Assembly (NCBI GenBank): GCA_963578105.1
Contig: CAUZBP010000004.1
Coordinates: 62,001 to 126,000, forward strand
Direction of reading: 5' to 3'
Length of the DNA stretch: 64,000 nucleotides
From: GCA-2718815 sp963578105
Lineage (GTDB): Bacteria > Planctomycetota > Planctomycetia > Pirellulales > Pirellulaceae
A program made the position numbers and the translations under genes. Shown piece by piece: positions 1-9,002 of this stretch; position 1 is the first letter of the stretch; each line of letters begins with the position of its first letter. Below the pieces are notes generated by a model. That model was not told the origin of the DNA, searched no databases, and worked only from the letters and a program-made list of their open reading frames with translations.

Positions 1-623
1 GGGTTAAGCCGATTCAAGATGGGTTGCGTGATATCAATCCGATCTTGGAAAACAACAGGTTTTAACAGGGCCGTCTGAATCTGACGAGGATCTTCGGAAT
101 TCACCTGCCCGCTCGAAAACCGCAAGACCAAAGTAATTCCATTCTGGCGGGAAAAATAGGCGACTTGCTCACGTATTTCGTTGTAGACCTCCAGATACAT
201 CTTCGCTTCGCGCAACATCAGATTTTTCTTCTTGATCTGCATCTTCACTTGCAAGTCAGCACGTTTTTGGGCGATTGATTCTTCCAGATTTTTAAATTCC
301 GCCGACCCCGGTTCCCATCGCTTGAGTTCTTCCACCCCGTTCGCGATACCGGAATTCTGGGCCTTCATTTCGGCCTCGGCTCTTTGGACATCGCCTTTCC
401 AGTCTTTGGCCATCTGCTTGAATCGGTCATGATTCTTGAAGATGTAATTGATGTCGATCACCGCGAGCTTGTCACCCGCCTGCTGAATTGGAGCAACACC
501 GCGTGCTGCCGACACAGGCGGTTGTGTCGTGGGCTGTTGGGCAACAGTAGCTGTGGGTGTGTTCGACAAAACAACAACAGAAACAAATGCCACGAACGTG
601 GCCCAGCGAAACGAAACGTTCAC
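1..623 (-). CDS. OmpH/Skp-family periplasmic chaperone-like protein, 3' end outside window
   Basis: About 207 codons are present; the gene runs off the left edge. A GTG start at 623 is preceded by AAGGAG about 8 bases upstream. The N-terminus is a hydrophobic signal peptide ending near an AQQ site, then a Gln/Pro-rich linker, then a VIDINYIF segment typical of the start of the OmpH/Skp domain. A long charged helical part rich in Lys, Glu and Ala follows, as in the Skp tentacle helices. The visible end (DITQPILNRLN) resembles the usual OmpH C-terminus, so probably only a few residues are missing. Skp-type proteins hold unfolded outer-membrane proteins in the periplasm. The family call is from motif pattern and length; the client proteins are unknown. 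Confidence 0.75.
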   Translation of the reverse strand, partial: MNVSFRWATFVAFVSVVVLSNTPTATVAQQPTTQPPVSAARGVAPIQQAGDKLAVIDINYIFKNHDRFKQMAKDWKGDVQRAEAEMKAQNSGIANGVEELKRWEPGSAEFKNLEESIAQKRADLQVKMQIKKKNLMLREAKMYLEVYNEIREQVAYFSRQNGITLVLRFSSGQVNSEDPRQIQTALLKPVVFQDRIDITQPILNRLN

Positions 624-1233
624 AATCAGCACTCCTTGCTGTAGGGTGGTCTTCCTTGACCTGTCAGTGACTTGTGGTCGCTACCAAATTGATTGAATCC
701 CAGCATCCCACTGGTTTTCGAGCGACTCACATCCATGAGGGCCGACATTCTTACGCGAAGTACCGTTAGGGGTAAAGACCAGTAATTGGATTTGTCAACC
801 AGCCCGATTCTTCAAAGGCGGTCCCCGGGGCGGCAAGCTGTTTTCCGTGGGAGGGGTGTTGAAATGGCCGGCTGGGGAAAGGGGATTTTGTGAGTCGGGC
901 GGGGCAGGGAGTGCATGCAGCTATCGCCGGTTTATGGGGAACCGTTCGCACGGTTTCCCTGCGCTGGATGAAACAGCTGACAGGCCGTGTTTCGGCAGCC
1001 TGCTCTTCAGCGTCAACGGTTTCAATTGGTGGGTTGCGACGCGACGGGCCATTTTGTTGAATTCGGTTTTGACAAATTCGTGCATTCTCGCTAACCTCCC
1101 GCCGAATGACGGTGGAAAATGCGATCTTTGAACGGGTTGAAGTTTCCGTTCCCCGCTTTTTCACCGTTCACGGGAGGCCGAAGTTTCACTTGTCAAGGTT
1201 CCGCAGAAGATTTCCGAATAGGGAGATTCAGTC
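624..1233. other. Intergenic region between divergent ompH-like and receiver genes
   Basis: A 610-base spacer between divergent genes. Reading frames inside it have Arg/Pro/Ser-rich compositions on the minus strand and no recognisable domain, so I call no gene. It holds a sigma70-like promoter pointing right (1069-1097) and a G-rich stretch around 845-905. Confidence 0.5.
1069..1097 (+). promoter_or_regulatory. Sigma70-like promoter candidate for the receiver/kinase genes
   Basis: TTGACA at 1069-1074, a 17-base spacer, then TAACCT at 1092-1097. The -35 box is a perfect match and the -10 box matches four of six (T, A, T position conserved). It lies about 137 bases before the TTG start at 1234. 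Planctomycete promoter consensus is poorly known, so this is tentative. Confidence 0.35.
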
Positions 1234-1626
1234 TTGCCAGACCAGGTAGGAAGCCAAACGCAGCGATCGGTTTTGATCATTGATCAGTCAGCGGATACCC
1301 GGCAGGTACTGCGGACCGTGCTCGAACGGCGAGGTGTGTTAATTTTTGAGGCGGAGCGGGCGGAGATCGGCCTGAAATTGACTCGTCGACACCATCCGGC
1401 TCTGGTGGTGCTCGACCTTGAAACCCTACCAACCGGAGAGGAGACTGTACGGGAGGGATTGGACAGTGAAACAGAAAACTCACGAATCCCGCTTGTTGTT
1501 CTGGGTAATGTTCGCAGAAGCGAAGCCCTGCTGCCCCACCAGTCCGTAGTGCAGAAGCCCTACCATTACGGCCCGCTGATTCGTAAAATCGAACAGTTGC
1601 TGGCAGCCAGCGAACAAGTCGCTTGA
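1234..1626 (+). CDS. Stand-alone response-regulator receiver protein, degenerate switch residue
   Basis: A 130-aa CheY-like receiver domain with no output domain. The TTG start has GGGAG at 1221-1225, 8 bases upstream. An acidic residue follows beta-1 (D17 in VLIIDQS), the probable phospho-acceptor is D61 (LVVLDLE), and the conserved Lys is K108 in VVQKPY. The Thr/Ser normally found after beta-4 is Gly (VVLGN, residue 91), so signalling after phosphorylation may be altered. The next gene on the same strand, 211 bases downstream, is a histidine kinase, which makes a partnership likely but unproven. The domain call is confident; partner and output are inferred. Confidence 0.8.
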   Translation: MPDQVGSQTQRSVLIIDQSADTRQVLRTVLERRGVLIFEAERAEIGLKLTRRHHPALVVLDLETLPTGEETVREGLDSETENSRIPLVVLGNVRRSEALLPHQSVVQKPYHYGPLIRKIEQLLAASEQVA

Positions 1627-1837
1627 TGAACTCCTGTTGGGGGCAAATGCCCGGCCGTTGCGGGCAGTGGTTGTTTCCAACGGCACCAGTCCGGTTGGTC
1701 GGCTTGCGCCCGGAGCAGGCAACTCGGTAAAATTCATCGAAGTGCGTTTGTGGTGAAAACGGGAATGCCCAGTTGCACCGATGAGAACAATACATCACCT
1801 AGTCCAGCCGACGGTTGCCCGCGGAGGGTAGTGAACG

Positions 1838-3538
1838 ATGGCTTCTTTGTTTGTGATTCGAGGTAGTGATCAAGGCACTCGCATCGAACTGGAGGAGGGT
1901 GCGCTGACCATTGGCCGTGACAAGTCGAATGGGATTCAGTTGCACGATACGGAGGTCTCTCGCAAACATGTCGAGGTTCGCTGCGAGAAGTCAAAGTGTT
2001 CCATTTGCGATCTGAACAGTTCCAATGGAACTTTCATGAACGGGGAGCGAGTCGAGACTACCCAATTGCGAAGTGGCGACCGTCTTCAGGTGGGGCGGAC
2101 GCTGATGATTTTTACCGGCGGTGAGGAGTCGGATCAGCGGGGACTGGAAGACCTGGTCAACATCGTCGCTGATCAACGTTCCGGTGGCGATTCGAGGATT
2201 GTCCAGTCGCTTTCGCAGCAGGAAGGCAGTTCCCTCATTGACGACATCCATGCTTCGACCAGTCCTTGGCTGGCTCGGGCACGGAGTAATTTACAGATCA
2301 TGTACCGGACTGCCCTGGCGGTAAGCCACACATTGGACATCGACCAGTTGCTCAACAGAATTCTGGAAATGATTTTCGAATGGGTTGAGGCGGACCGCGG
2401 TTGCATCATGCTTCTGAATCAGGCTACCGATGAACTGGAGCCGAAAGTGCGCCGCACCCGCCGCGGATCGACAGACGAAAAGATCAATTTGAGTCGACGA
2501 ATTCTTGACTACGTAATGGACCACAAAGAAGGTGTACTGACGAGTGATGCCAGTGACGACCGTCGTTGGGACCCTGGAGGCAGTGTCGTGCAGATGGGTG
2601 TACGGGAAGCCATTTGTGTGCCGATGCAGGGACGCTACGGAATTGTGGGAATCGTTTATATCGACACGTTTACTCCTCCAGGGCGAATCCTGGAACATGG
2701 TGCGACGCGAAAGTTTAATGAAGAACACCTGAAATTGATGATTGCTATCGGGCACCAGGCAGCCCTTGCCATTGAGGATACCTCGTACTATTCGGCGATG
2801 GTGCAGGCAGAGCGACTGGCAGCTGTCGGCCAGACCATTGCCACCCTCTCTCATCACATTAAAAATATCCTGCAGGGGATTCGCGGGGGGAGTTATTTGA
2901 TTCAGGAAGGCTTGAAGAGTGACGAGCCGGGGGTGGTCCGCAAGGGCTGGGGGATTGTGGAAAAGAATCAGGAAAAAATTTCCAACCTGGTGATGGATAT
3001 GCTGACGTTCAGTAAGGAACGTGACCCGGAAGTGACGGCTGCCAATTTGAACCAGGTTGCTGCAGAGGTGGTTGAGTTGATGCAAATTCACAGCCAGGAT
3101 GCCAATGTGCAACTGGTGTGGCGGCCTGCTGAAAACATGCCTCGTTTGACTTTTGATCCGGACGGGTTGCACCGGGCGATTCTCAATGTTGTCACCAATG
3201 CCATTGATGCATGTGACGGTTGCGATAAGGGTCACGTGGAAGTCTCCACGAAGTTCGACGCCAAAGCGGGTTATGCCCTGATACAAGTTGTGGACAATGG
3301 AGTTGGCATCGGGTCGAATGACCTGAAGAAAGTCTTTGTCATTTTCGAATCCCAGAAGGGCGGTCGCGGTACAGGCTTGGGACTTTCGGTGAGCCAGAAA
3401 ATCATGCAGGAACACGGCGGGGAAATTGAAGTAAAAAGCACCCTCGGAGAGGGAAGTTGCTTTGTGCTCAGGTTGCCCGCGGTGTTGTGTGAGGACAGCG
3501 AGCAACCGTTGCCTCCCGCCACGCGGGTTCCTGAATGA
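1838..3538 (+). CDS. FHA-GAF sensor histidine kinase
   Basis: A 566-aa cytoplasmic kinase with no membrane segment. Residues about 1-95 form an FHA phosphothreonine-binding domain (TIGRDKSNGI, SRKH and NSSNGT motifs). Residues about 150-315 form a GAF domain. The dimerisation helix carries LSHHIKN with candidate phospho-His H339. The ATPase domain has an N box (NVVTNAID, N454), a G1 box (VVDNGVGIG) and a G2 box (GRGTGLGLS). GGAGGG at 1823-1828 precedes the ATG. An FHA module on a histidine kinase suggests cross-talk between Ser/Thr phosphorylation and two-component signalling. The receiver gene just upstream is the obvious candidate partner. The ligand of the GAF domain cannot be read from sequence. 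Confidence 0.9.
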   Translation: MASLFVIRGSDQGTRIELEEGALTIGRDKSNGIQLHDTEVSRKHVEVRCEKSKCSICDLNSSNGTFMNGERVETTQLRSGDRLQVGRTLMIFTGGEESDQRGLEDLVNIVADQRSGGDSRIVQSLSQQEGSSLIDDIHASTSPWLARARSNLQIMYRTALAVSHTLDIDQLLNRILEMIFEWVEADRGCIMLLNQATDELEPKVRRTRRGSTDEKINLSRRILDYVMDHKEGVLTSDASDDRRWDPGGSVVQMGVREAICVPMQGRYGIVGIVYIDTFTPPGRILEHGATRKFNEEHLKLMIAIGHQAALAIEDTSYYSAMVQAERLAAVGQTIATLSHHIKNILQGIRGGSYLIQEGLKSDEPGVVRKGWGIVEKNQEKISNLVMDMLTFSKERDPEVTAANLNQVAAEVVELMQIHSQDANVQLVWRPAENMPRLTFDPDGLHRAILNVVTNAIDACDGCDKGHVEVSTKFDAKAGYALIQVVDNGVGIGSNDLKKVFVIFESQKGGRGTGLGLSVSQKIMQEHGGEIEVKSTLGEGSCFVLRLPAVLCEDSEQPLPPATRVPE

Positions 3539-3598
3539 CAGACGGTTTCCGCTGAGATCACGGGCCGGCTCCGGGGACACTGGAGTGGGACCGCGCGA

Positions 3599-3629
3599 TT
3601 GGCCGGACCGGTTGGCCGGACCGGTTGGC
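3599..3629. repeat. 13-bp GC-rich tandem repeat, 2.4 copies
   Basis: Unit TTGGCCGGACCGG occurs at 3599-3611 and 3612-3624 with a partial third copy to 3629. It sits in the 115-base gap between the converging kinase and MBL-fold genes. The copies contain self-complementary GGCC and CCGG blocks and could fold as a stem at both transcripts' 3' ends; no T tract follows. Confidence 0.7.
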
Positions 3630-3653
3630 ATGGCGAACCGATGGATTTTCCGG

Positions 3654-4310
3654 CTACTCTAATCCTACGAACGGATTGGATTGTTTTTCCTGGCCAATGG
3701 TGGTTTGCGGGCCGTGGCCAGGCAGAACGATTGTGTCATCCGGCAGAACGAAGAACTTAGTGTGGATGGAGTGTTTCAAGTGTTCGAAGTTTCCATCGGC
3801 GAAGTCGGTTCTTCCCACACTTCCCTGGAATAGTACGTCACCTCCGAAAACCAACCACGGCGAGTGCGCTTTCCAGACAAAGGCAATGTGACCCGGAGAG
3901 TGACCTGGCGTGTCGAGAACTTCTAATGAGAATCCTGCTGCCTGGTAACGATCTCCTTCGTTGACAACTGCATCGGCCGGTGGGCTCATGATCGGTAGCC
4001 CGTAATTTCCAGACAGGTTTGCATCCGGGTCGGCCAGTTTGTGAGCATCTCCCGCCCCGATAATCAGAGGACAATCGGGCCAGCGTTCCTTGATGACAGC
4101 ATTTCCGGCAATGTGATCGATGTGGCCGTGGGTATTGAGGATGGCCACTGGGTTCAGTGATAGCTGATCCAACTGTTCCACGATTTTAGCAGGTTCCAGT
4201 CCTGGATCGATAATCAGGCACTCGTCCTCGCCCTCCAGGGAGGCCAAATAACAGTTTTCGCCAAAAAATTGATCGACGACGATTTCGAGCTCGAGTTGCT
4301 TCCCGGACAC
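3654..4310 (-). CDS. MBL-fold metallo-hydrolase, glyoxalase II-like (YcbL/GloB type)
   Basis: A 218-aa metallo-beta-lactamase-fold enzyme. The zinc motif is seen as THGHIDH near residue 60, with further ligands in DTPGHSPGH, the FGGDVLF segment and a terminal PGHGP. The arrangement matches the short glyoxalase-II-like hydrolases that cleave thioesters such as hydroxyacylglutathione, or persulfide dioxygenase relatives; the substrate cannot be told apart here. The GTG start is preceded by GGGGAG 8 bases upstream. It converges on the histidine kinase gene and stands alone. No signal peptide, so cytoplasmic. Confidence 0.85.
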   Translation of the reverse strand: MSGKQLELEIVVDQFFGENCYLASLEGEDECLIIDPGLEPAKIVEQLDQLSLNPVAILNTHGHIDHIAGNAVIKERWPDCPLIIGAGDAHKLADPDANLSGNYGLPIMSPPADAVVNEGDRYQAAGFSLEVLDTPGHSPGHIAFVWKAHSPWLVFGGDVLFQGSVGRTDFADGNFEHLKHSIHTKFFVLPDDTIVLPGHGPQTTIGQEKQSNPFVGLE

Positions 4311-4692
4311 GAATTGGTCTCCCCGAAATTTGTTGATCCCGGTAGTCTATGGATTGTTATCAGGTGTCTGAAGCCAGCTCTTGAGTTTTCAGTGCGATCA
4401 TGTCGAGGGTTTGCCAATTGAGTTTTGGACTGGCCCGGATTTTTTTTTCTCTTTCTCGCCTTCCCCTTTCCGCATGCCTCCGTGGCTCGAAGCAAGAGTT
4501 GCTCACGATTGATGTTCTTGGATACGCACCGGTTGGCTGAAGCGAGGGAGACAAGACCTTGTTACTGGTATCAAGAGGGCGCGTATTGTAATCACCATCT
4601 GGATCCAAAGATACCTGTGGGAGAGGTGATTTCATGGGATCACGTACTTGGTGCGACTTCGTTAAACGGGACTGATTCTAGGAGTGACGGCG
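4311..4692. other. Intergenic region with a T9 tract
   Basis: A 382-base spacer between divergent genes. It contains a run of nine T at 4440-4448 followed by pyrimidine-rich sequence. A minus-strand frame at 4360-4635 looks protein-like only over its last 20 residues, has no domain and no good start signal, and is not called. Confidence 0.45.
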
Positions 4693-5589
4693 ATGACACA
4701 CGACGTTAGTTGCTTAGGCTTGCGGCGGCTGGTCTTGAGTGGAATTGTAGTACTGTTGCTGGCCGGTTGCGCCCACGCCCAGGCAACGAAAAGAGGCCGT
4801 CAGCAGTTGCGAGAGCCCGTCTTTCGTGTCAAGAATGTTCGCAAGAACCAGTTGCCGGATGGCCACCCGCTGGGTCCAGTCCATGCATCGGTCCAAAAAG
4901 GACTCGTCCGCTTTCGACAGCAGGTCCAGGACTATTCCGCCACGCTGGTGAAACGTGAACAGGTGAATGGAGAATTGCTTGATTATCAATTTATCTTGGT
5001 CAAGATTCGCACGGAGCGACGAAATTCGCAGGGGAACGTGGTTGTTCCCTTCAGTGTATATTTGAAATTCGTTGGACCGGAGGCCCTCAAGGGGCGTGAG
5101 GTGCTCTGGGTGAACGGGGAAAATAATGGAAAACTACGCGCACATGAAGGTGGTTTGCTGGGGATTTTATCGATCTGGCTGGATCCGTACGGTCCCAGGG
5201 CCATGAAGGACCAGCGTTACCCGGTGACGAAAGTGGGGATTGAAAATTTAATGTTGGAGTGTATTCACCGCATGGAGGCGGGGATGCGAGTGGCGAAACC
5301 GGCGGAGTTCCAGGTGCAGACTTTCAAGGCATCACGTGTGGATGATCGTGTTTGCACCTGCATTCAGATGACGTATTTGACACGGCATGCTCAATTTAGC
5401 TGGCATACAGCGCGCGTCTTCATCGACGAGGAACACGGCTTTCCCATTCGTTACGCGGTTTGGGATTGGCCCCGCCAGAAAGGCGATCCACCCCCGCTTC
5501 TGGAAGAATATACGTATCGAGATATCAAGCTGAATCCCGGATTTACGGATGCGGACTTCGACCACGAGAATGCGGCGTACGACTTTTGA
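4693..5589 (+). CDS. DUF1571 lipoprotein
   Basis: A 298-aa exported protein with a lipobox-like LLAGC at the end of an N-terminal hydrophobic stretch, so probably membrane-anchored by a lipid. The body matches the DUF1571 family common in Planctomycetes: YSATLVKREQ, then a central part with VYLKF and GREVLWV, and the C-terminal FSWHTARVFID and EEYTYRDIKLN segments. The function of the family is unknown; it resembles outer-membrane lipoprotein-sorting folds. ATG at 4693 is preferred over GTG at 4684 because AGGAG (4680-4684) lies 8 bases before it. The next gene on the same strand begins 307 bases downstream. Confidence 0.8.
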   Translation: MTHDVSCLGLRRLVLSGIVVLLLAGCAHAQATKRGRQQLREPVFRVKNVRKNQLPDGHPLGPVHASVQKGLVRFRQQVQDYSATLVKREQVNGELLDYQFILVKIRTERRNSQGNVVVPFSVYLKFVGPEALKGREVLWVNGENNGKLRAHEGGLLGILSIWLDPYGPRAMKDQRYPVTKVGIENLMLECIHRMEAGMRVAKPAEFQVQTFKASRVDDRVCTCIQMTYLTRHAQFSWHTARVFIDEEHGFPIRYAVWDWPRQKGDPPPLLEEYTYRDIKLNPGFTDADFDHENAAYDF

Positions 5590-5896
5590 CCTCGATAGAC
5601 GGCGGACCTGTCGGGGGACGCCTTGCGGAGTCCGTGTTCGGGTTTCTGCTGGATCAGTGCTTTGGCCCCCTGGCGCTGGAAAGCTGCGGGGTGGAGCGCG
5701 TTGCCACCTGGGAACCGGCGTTTCTGATCAACGTCTCTGGGACATGGCCAAACGTACCTGGTGATGAGTATGCTAGGTGGACTCGTTTGTCGCTTATCCT
5801 CGTGGAAGCTAGGGGCCGATTCGTGTGAACTGGCTTCCAGGGACCCCCGCTGAGGTCAACCCGTGTGCCTCACCCAGCAAAGGTCGGATTGATTTG
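5590..5896. other. Spacer upstream of the PQQ-type propeller gene
   Basis: About 307 bases. The propeller gene's frame is open upstream to a GTG at 5825, but the extra 24 residues have no family similarity and precede a more plausible ATG. Nothing else is recognised. Confidence 0.4.
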
Positions 5897-7558
5897 ATGT
5901 CTCAAGATCCAGGATCAGCTCATCCGGGCCAGGGTTCTGAACCAGTGGACCGGCAGGGGGTGCGCAGACGGCAGGGCGGACTGGTTCCTCCCCGCTGGCT
6001 GTTGGTGTTTCTCCTCGTGTGCGCTGTCCTGGTGTCAGTTTTCTGGTGTACCGTGCCCTGGGGTGATTTTGCCATCAGTAACATTGTCGTCTTGATTGTT
6101 GGTTTTTTCGGAGTGGTCAGCCTCTTGATCTGGTTTGCGTTTCAAAGTGGCTATCCGCGGGGACTGCGAGTCACCGTTTCAGTTGTCTGCGTGCTGGGAA
6201 TTATCGCTACCTGCATGTCCGTCCGTGTCAAAAGGCTCAGCGGAAATCTGGTCCCTGATTTCGTGCCACGTTGGTCAAAGTCTCGAGATGCTCTGTTGCA
6301 GGAAAGCGAACTGTACCAGGGTAAAGTGGACCTCACCTCGACATCCCCGCTGGACTTTCCACAATTTCTCGGACCTCAGCGCGATCAACGAGTCCGTGGA
6401 CTCCGCCTGGCCAGGGATTGGTCGACCAAGCCACCGAAAGTTGTTTGGCGCCGAGAGATTGGCGCTGGTTGGTCGGCATTTTCAGCCGTGGGGGGATTTG
6501 CCGTTACATTGGAACAGCGCGGTCCGCGTGAGTTGATTTCTTGTTATGACATTCGGACCGGCAAGCTGGCATGGTGGCATGCGGAGATGGTCAGATTCAG
6601 CGAAATTCGCAGTGGCGTCGGTCCCCGGGCCACCCCGGTGATCGACCAGGGTAAAGTCTACGCATTGGGAGCCACGGGTATCCTGGTTTGTCTGGACGGT
6701 AGTACCGGGAGTGTCATTTGGAAAACAAATGTTTTGGAAGACGTGGGGACGACAGTCAGTCTGGACGAGCAAACGGTTCCCTGGGGCCGCAGCGGTTCAC
6801 CACTGCTGGTTCAAGGACTCGTCATTGTTGCAGGTGGTGGCCCCACGGACGGGCCTTGGATTTCCCTGATGGCTTATGACAGCCGGACCGGTGCCGAAGT
6901 GTGGCGTGTTGAAGGTCGGCAGATCAGTTATAGTTCCCCGCAGCTAGCGGAACTGGACGGCCTGCCTCAGGTACTCATCGTCAACGAAGGGACGGTGAGC
7001 GGACATGATGTCTTGACGGGAGAAGTCTTATGGGAAGAGAACTGGTTCAGCAGCAGTTCCAATCAAGCAGCCGCATCTCAACCGGTTCCCCTTCAAGGGA
7101 ATAAGATCCTGTTGACAAAAGGTTACGGATTGGGAGCCAAGTTGCTGGAACTTTCCCGGGATGATGGGGGGGAATGGCACGTCGAAGAATTGTGGCACAA
7201 TCGACGTGTCTTAAAAACGAAGCTCACCAATGTCTGTGTCCGTAGCGGTTTCATCTACGGTCTGAATGATGGTATCCTGGAATGCGTCGATTTGACCGAT
7301 GGTAAGAGATGTTGGCGACGAGGTCGATTTGGCCATGGGCAGATATTGCTAGTCGATGATTTGTTGCTGGTGCAGTCAGAAAAAGGCGAGGTGGCGCTTG
7401 TCGAGGCCCAGTCCGAGCGTTTTCGTGTTCTGGGAAAGGTGCAGGCGGTGAGTGGCCAGACTTGGAATCACCTTTGCCTGTACGGCCGGTTCCTGCTTGT
7501 GCGTAGCGACGAGGAGGCGGCCTGTCTGGAATTACCGTTGGCGGAAGGTTTACAATGA
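5897..7558 (+). CDS. Membrane-anchored PQQ-like beta-propeller protein
   Basis: A 553-aa protein. Residues about 30-130 hold three hydrophobic membrane segments (around LVFLLVCAVLVSVFW, IVVLIVGFFGVVSLLIW and VSVVCVLGIIATC). The remainder is a PQQ/WD-like propeller with repeated blades such as DIRTGKLAWW, DGSTGSVIWK, DSRTGAEVWR and DVLTGEVLWE. The LDFPQFLGPQRDQ entry segment is typical of planctomycete PQQ-like proteins. It may be a periplasmic scaffold or an enzyme lacking cofactor; no catalytic residue is evident. The start at ATG 5897 is preferred to GTG 5825, though the ribosome-binding site is poor (AAAGG 13 bases away). Confidence 0.8.
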   Translation: MSQDPGSAHPGQGSEPVDRQGVRRRQGGLVPPRWLLVFLLVCAVLVSVFWCTVPWGDFAISNIVVLIVGFFGVVSLLIWFAFQSGYPRGLRVTVSVVCVLGIIATCMSVRVKRLSGNLVPDFVPRWSKSRDALLQESELYQGKVDLTSTSPLDFPQFLGPQRDQRVRGLRLARDWSTKPPKVVWRREIGAGWSAFSAVGGFAVTLEQRGPRELISCYDIRTGKLAWWHAEMVRFSEIRSGVGPRATPVIDQGKVYALGATGILVCLDGSTGSVIWKTNVLEDVGTTVSLDEQTVPWGRSGSPLLVQGLVIVAGGGPTDGPWISLMAYDSRTGAEVWRVEGRQISYSSPQLAELDGLPQVLIVNEGTVSGHDVLTGEVLWEENWFSSSSNQAAASQPVPLQGNKILLTKGYGLGAKLLELSRDDGGEWHVEELWHNRRVLKTKLTNVCVRSGFIYGLNDGILECVDLTDGKRCWRRGRFGHGQILLVDDLLLVQSEKGEVALVEAQSERFRVLGKVQAVSGQTWNHLCLYGRFLLVRSDEEAACLELPLAEGLQ

Positions 7559-7673
7559 GTTGTCTACGCAGCGGGTGAATCCCCGGGACGGGTCACCCGG
7601 TTTTAGGTTGATCGGGGGCGGTTTCCGGTTTGCCAGTTCTGACGTCAATCAAAATTTTCCACTCCGTACCAGC

Positions 7674-8864
7674 ATGCCGCTCGAGTTGCCAGTTTACATG
7701 GACAATCAATCCACGACGCGTACGGACCCGCGCGTTGTGGACGCCATGCTGCCCTATCTTTCAGAAATTTATGGCAACGCAGGCAGTTCCAGCCATGCAT
7801 TTGGTTGGGATGCCAAGCAGGCAGTCGATTTGTCCCGCAGTACTCTGGCGGACGTAATCGGTGCTAAGTCGAACGAAATTGTATTTACCAGTGGCGCGAC
7901 CGAAAGTAATAATCTTGCCCTGCGGGGCGTAACCGAACACCCGCGTCGTCAAGGGAATCATCTTGTCAGTGTCGTGACAGAGCATAAGGCCATCCTGGAT
8001 CCACTTGCAAGGTTGCAGCGTCGAGGTATCGAGGTAACGTTACTTCCCGTGAAGACGCAAGGCGAACCCGCTGTCGGTTTGATTACCGCAGAACAGGTGG
8101 AACAGGCGATTCGTCCGGATACCATCCTGGTGTCGGTGATGTTGGCGAACAATGAAATTGGCGTACTGCAGCCTTTGCAGGAGATCGCGGAAGTTTGCAG
8201 GAAGCACGCGGTGCTGTTGCACACCGATGCGGCACAGGCAGTGGGCAGGGTGCCGGTGGATGTTGCATCGTTGGGTGTCGACCTGATGAGTTTTACAGCG
8301 CATAAGATTTACGGGCCGAAAGGAATCGGTGCCCTGTACGTGGGGCGTGCAAGTCGTCGCATGCGTCTGGAGCCTTTGCTGACCGGCGGTGGACAGGAAA
8401 TGGGTTTACGAAGCGGGACGTTAAATGTTGCCGGCTGTGTCGGTTTTGCCAGAGCTATCGAATTGTGTCAGGCAGGGTTGTTTCAAGAGACTGAGCGTCT
8501 GCGGGACTTGCGCAACCGGCTCTACGAGGGTCTCACCAGTTCGGTTCAGAATATTTCTCTCAATGGCCCGTTGCTGGATGACAACGCTGGAAGGCTTCCG
8601 GGAAACTTGAACATGTGTTTTCCTGGCGTTGACGGTGAATCGCTGATGATGAGCATGGGTAATCTGGCCGTTTCCAGCGGCAGCGCCTGCACTTCTTCCG
8701 AGCCGGAACCAAGTCATGTCCTGCGGGCCCTGGGGCTCGATGACGATGCGACCCGGAGCAGCCTGCGGTTTAGCTTGGGACGTTTTAACACGGTGGAAGA
8801 AGTCGAATTTGCCGTCGGGGCAGTGTCGGACGCCGTCCGTCGATTACGGGCCCTGAGCGGCTGA
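7674..8864 (+). CDS. iscS: Cysteine desulfurase (IscS/NifS family)
   Basis: A 396-aa PLP enzyme that takes sulfur from cysteine as an enzyme persulfide for iron-sulfur clusters and thio-modifications. Visible are YMDNQSTT at the N-terminus, the TSGATESNN cofactor loop, HTDAAQ, the PLP lysine K211 in SFTAHKIYGPKG, and the catalytic loop SSGSACTSS with C339. Length fits IscS. The frame is open further upstream to 7452, but that part overlaps the preceding gene; the family N-terminus supports ATG 7674. An A-type scaffold gene follows 138 bases downstream, giving a minimal ISC pair without IscU. Class (IscS against NifS) is not certain. Confidence 0.92.
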   Translation: MPLELPVYMDNQSTTRTDPRVVDAMLPYLSEIYGNAGSSSHAFGWDAKQAVDLSRSTLADVIGAKSNEIVFTSGATESNNLALRGVTEHPRRQGNHLVSVVTEHKAILDPLARLQRRGIEVTLLPVKTQGEPAVGLITAEQVEQAIRPDTILVSVMLANNEIGVLQPLQEIAEVCRKHAVLLHTDAAQAVGRVPVDVASLGVDLMSFTAHKIYGPKGIGALYVGRASRRMRLEPLLTGGGQEMGLRSGTLNVAGCVGFARAIELCQAGLFQETERLRDLRNRLYEGLTSSVQNISLNGPLLDDNAGRLPGNLNMCFPGVDGESLMMSMGNLAVSSGSACTSSEPEPSHVLRALGLDDDATRSSLRFSLGRFNTVEEVEFAVGAVSDAVRRLRALSG

Positions 8865-8924
8865 TGGGTCGGGCGGGTGCTGTCGTTCTGGTAGTGCAGG
8901 GCAGCTAAAACTTCCTAAAACCTC

Positions 8925-8953
8925 TTCACCTCGATGGCCGAATGGTATATCCT
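8925..8953 (+). promoter_or_regulatory. Promoter candidate for the A-type iron-sulfur carrier
   Basis: TTCACC at 8925-8930, a 17-base spacer and TATCCT at 8948-8953, 50 bases before the ATG at 9003. It would let the carrier be transcribed separately from the cysteine desulfurase. Boxes are imperfect. Confidence 0.3.
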
Positions 8954-9002
8954 AGTAGTAGTCGAACTTCGCAATCTAGTTTCTCCAGGGAGTACCCAAG
9001 AG

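Noticed and set aside
766..1164. 132-aa minus-strand frame in the first spacer
   Set aside because: Arg/Pro/Thr-rich composition, no start signal and no domain.
2291..3631. 446-aa open frame antisense to the histidine kinase
   Set aside because: It is a shadow of the kinase gene, His/Arg/Asn-rich with no domain, while the opposite strand has clear FHA, GAF and ATPase motifs.
4360..4635. 91-aa minus-strand frame after the MBL-fold gene
   Set aside because: Only the last 20 residues look protein-like; the rest is Arg/Ser-rich with no family match.
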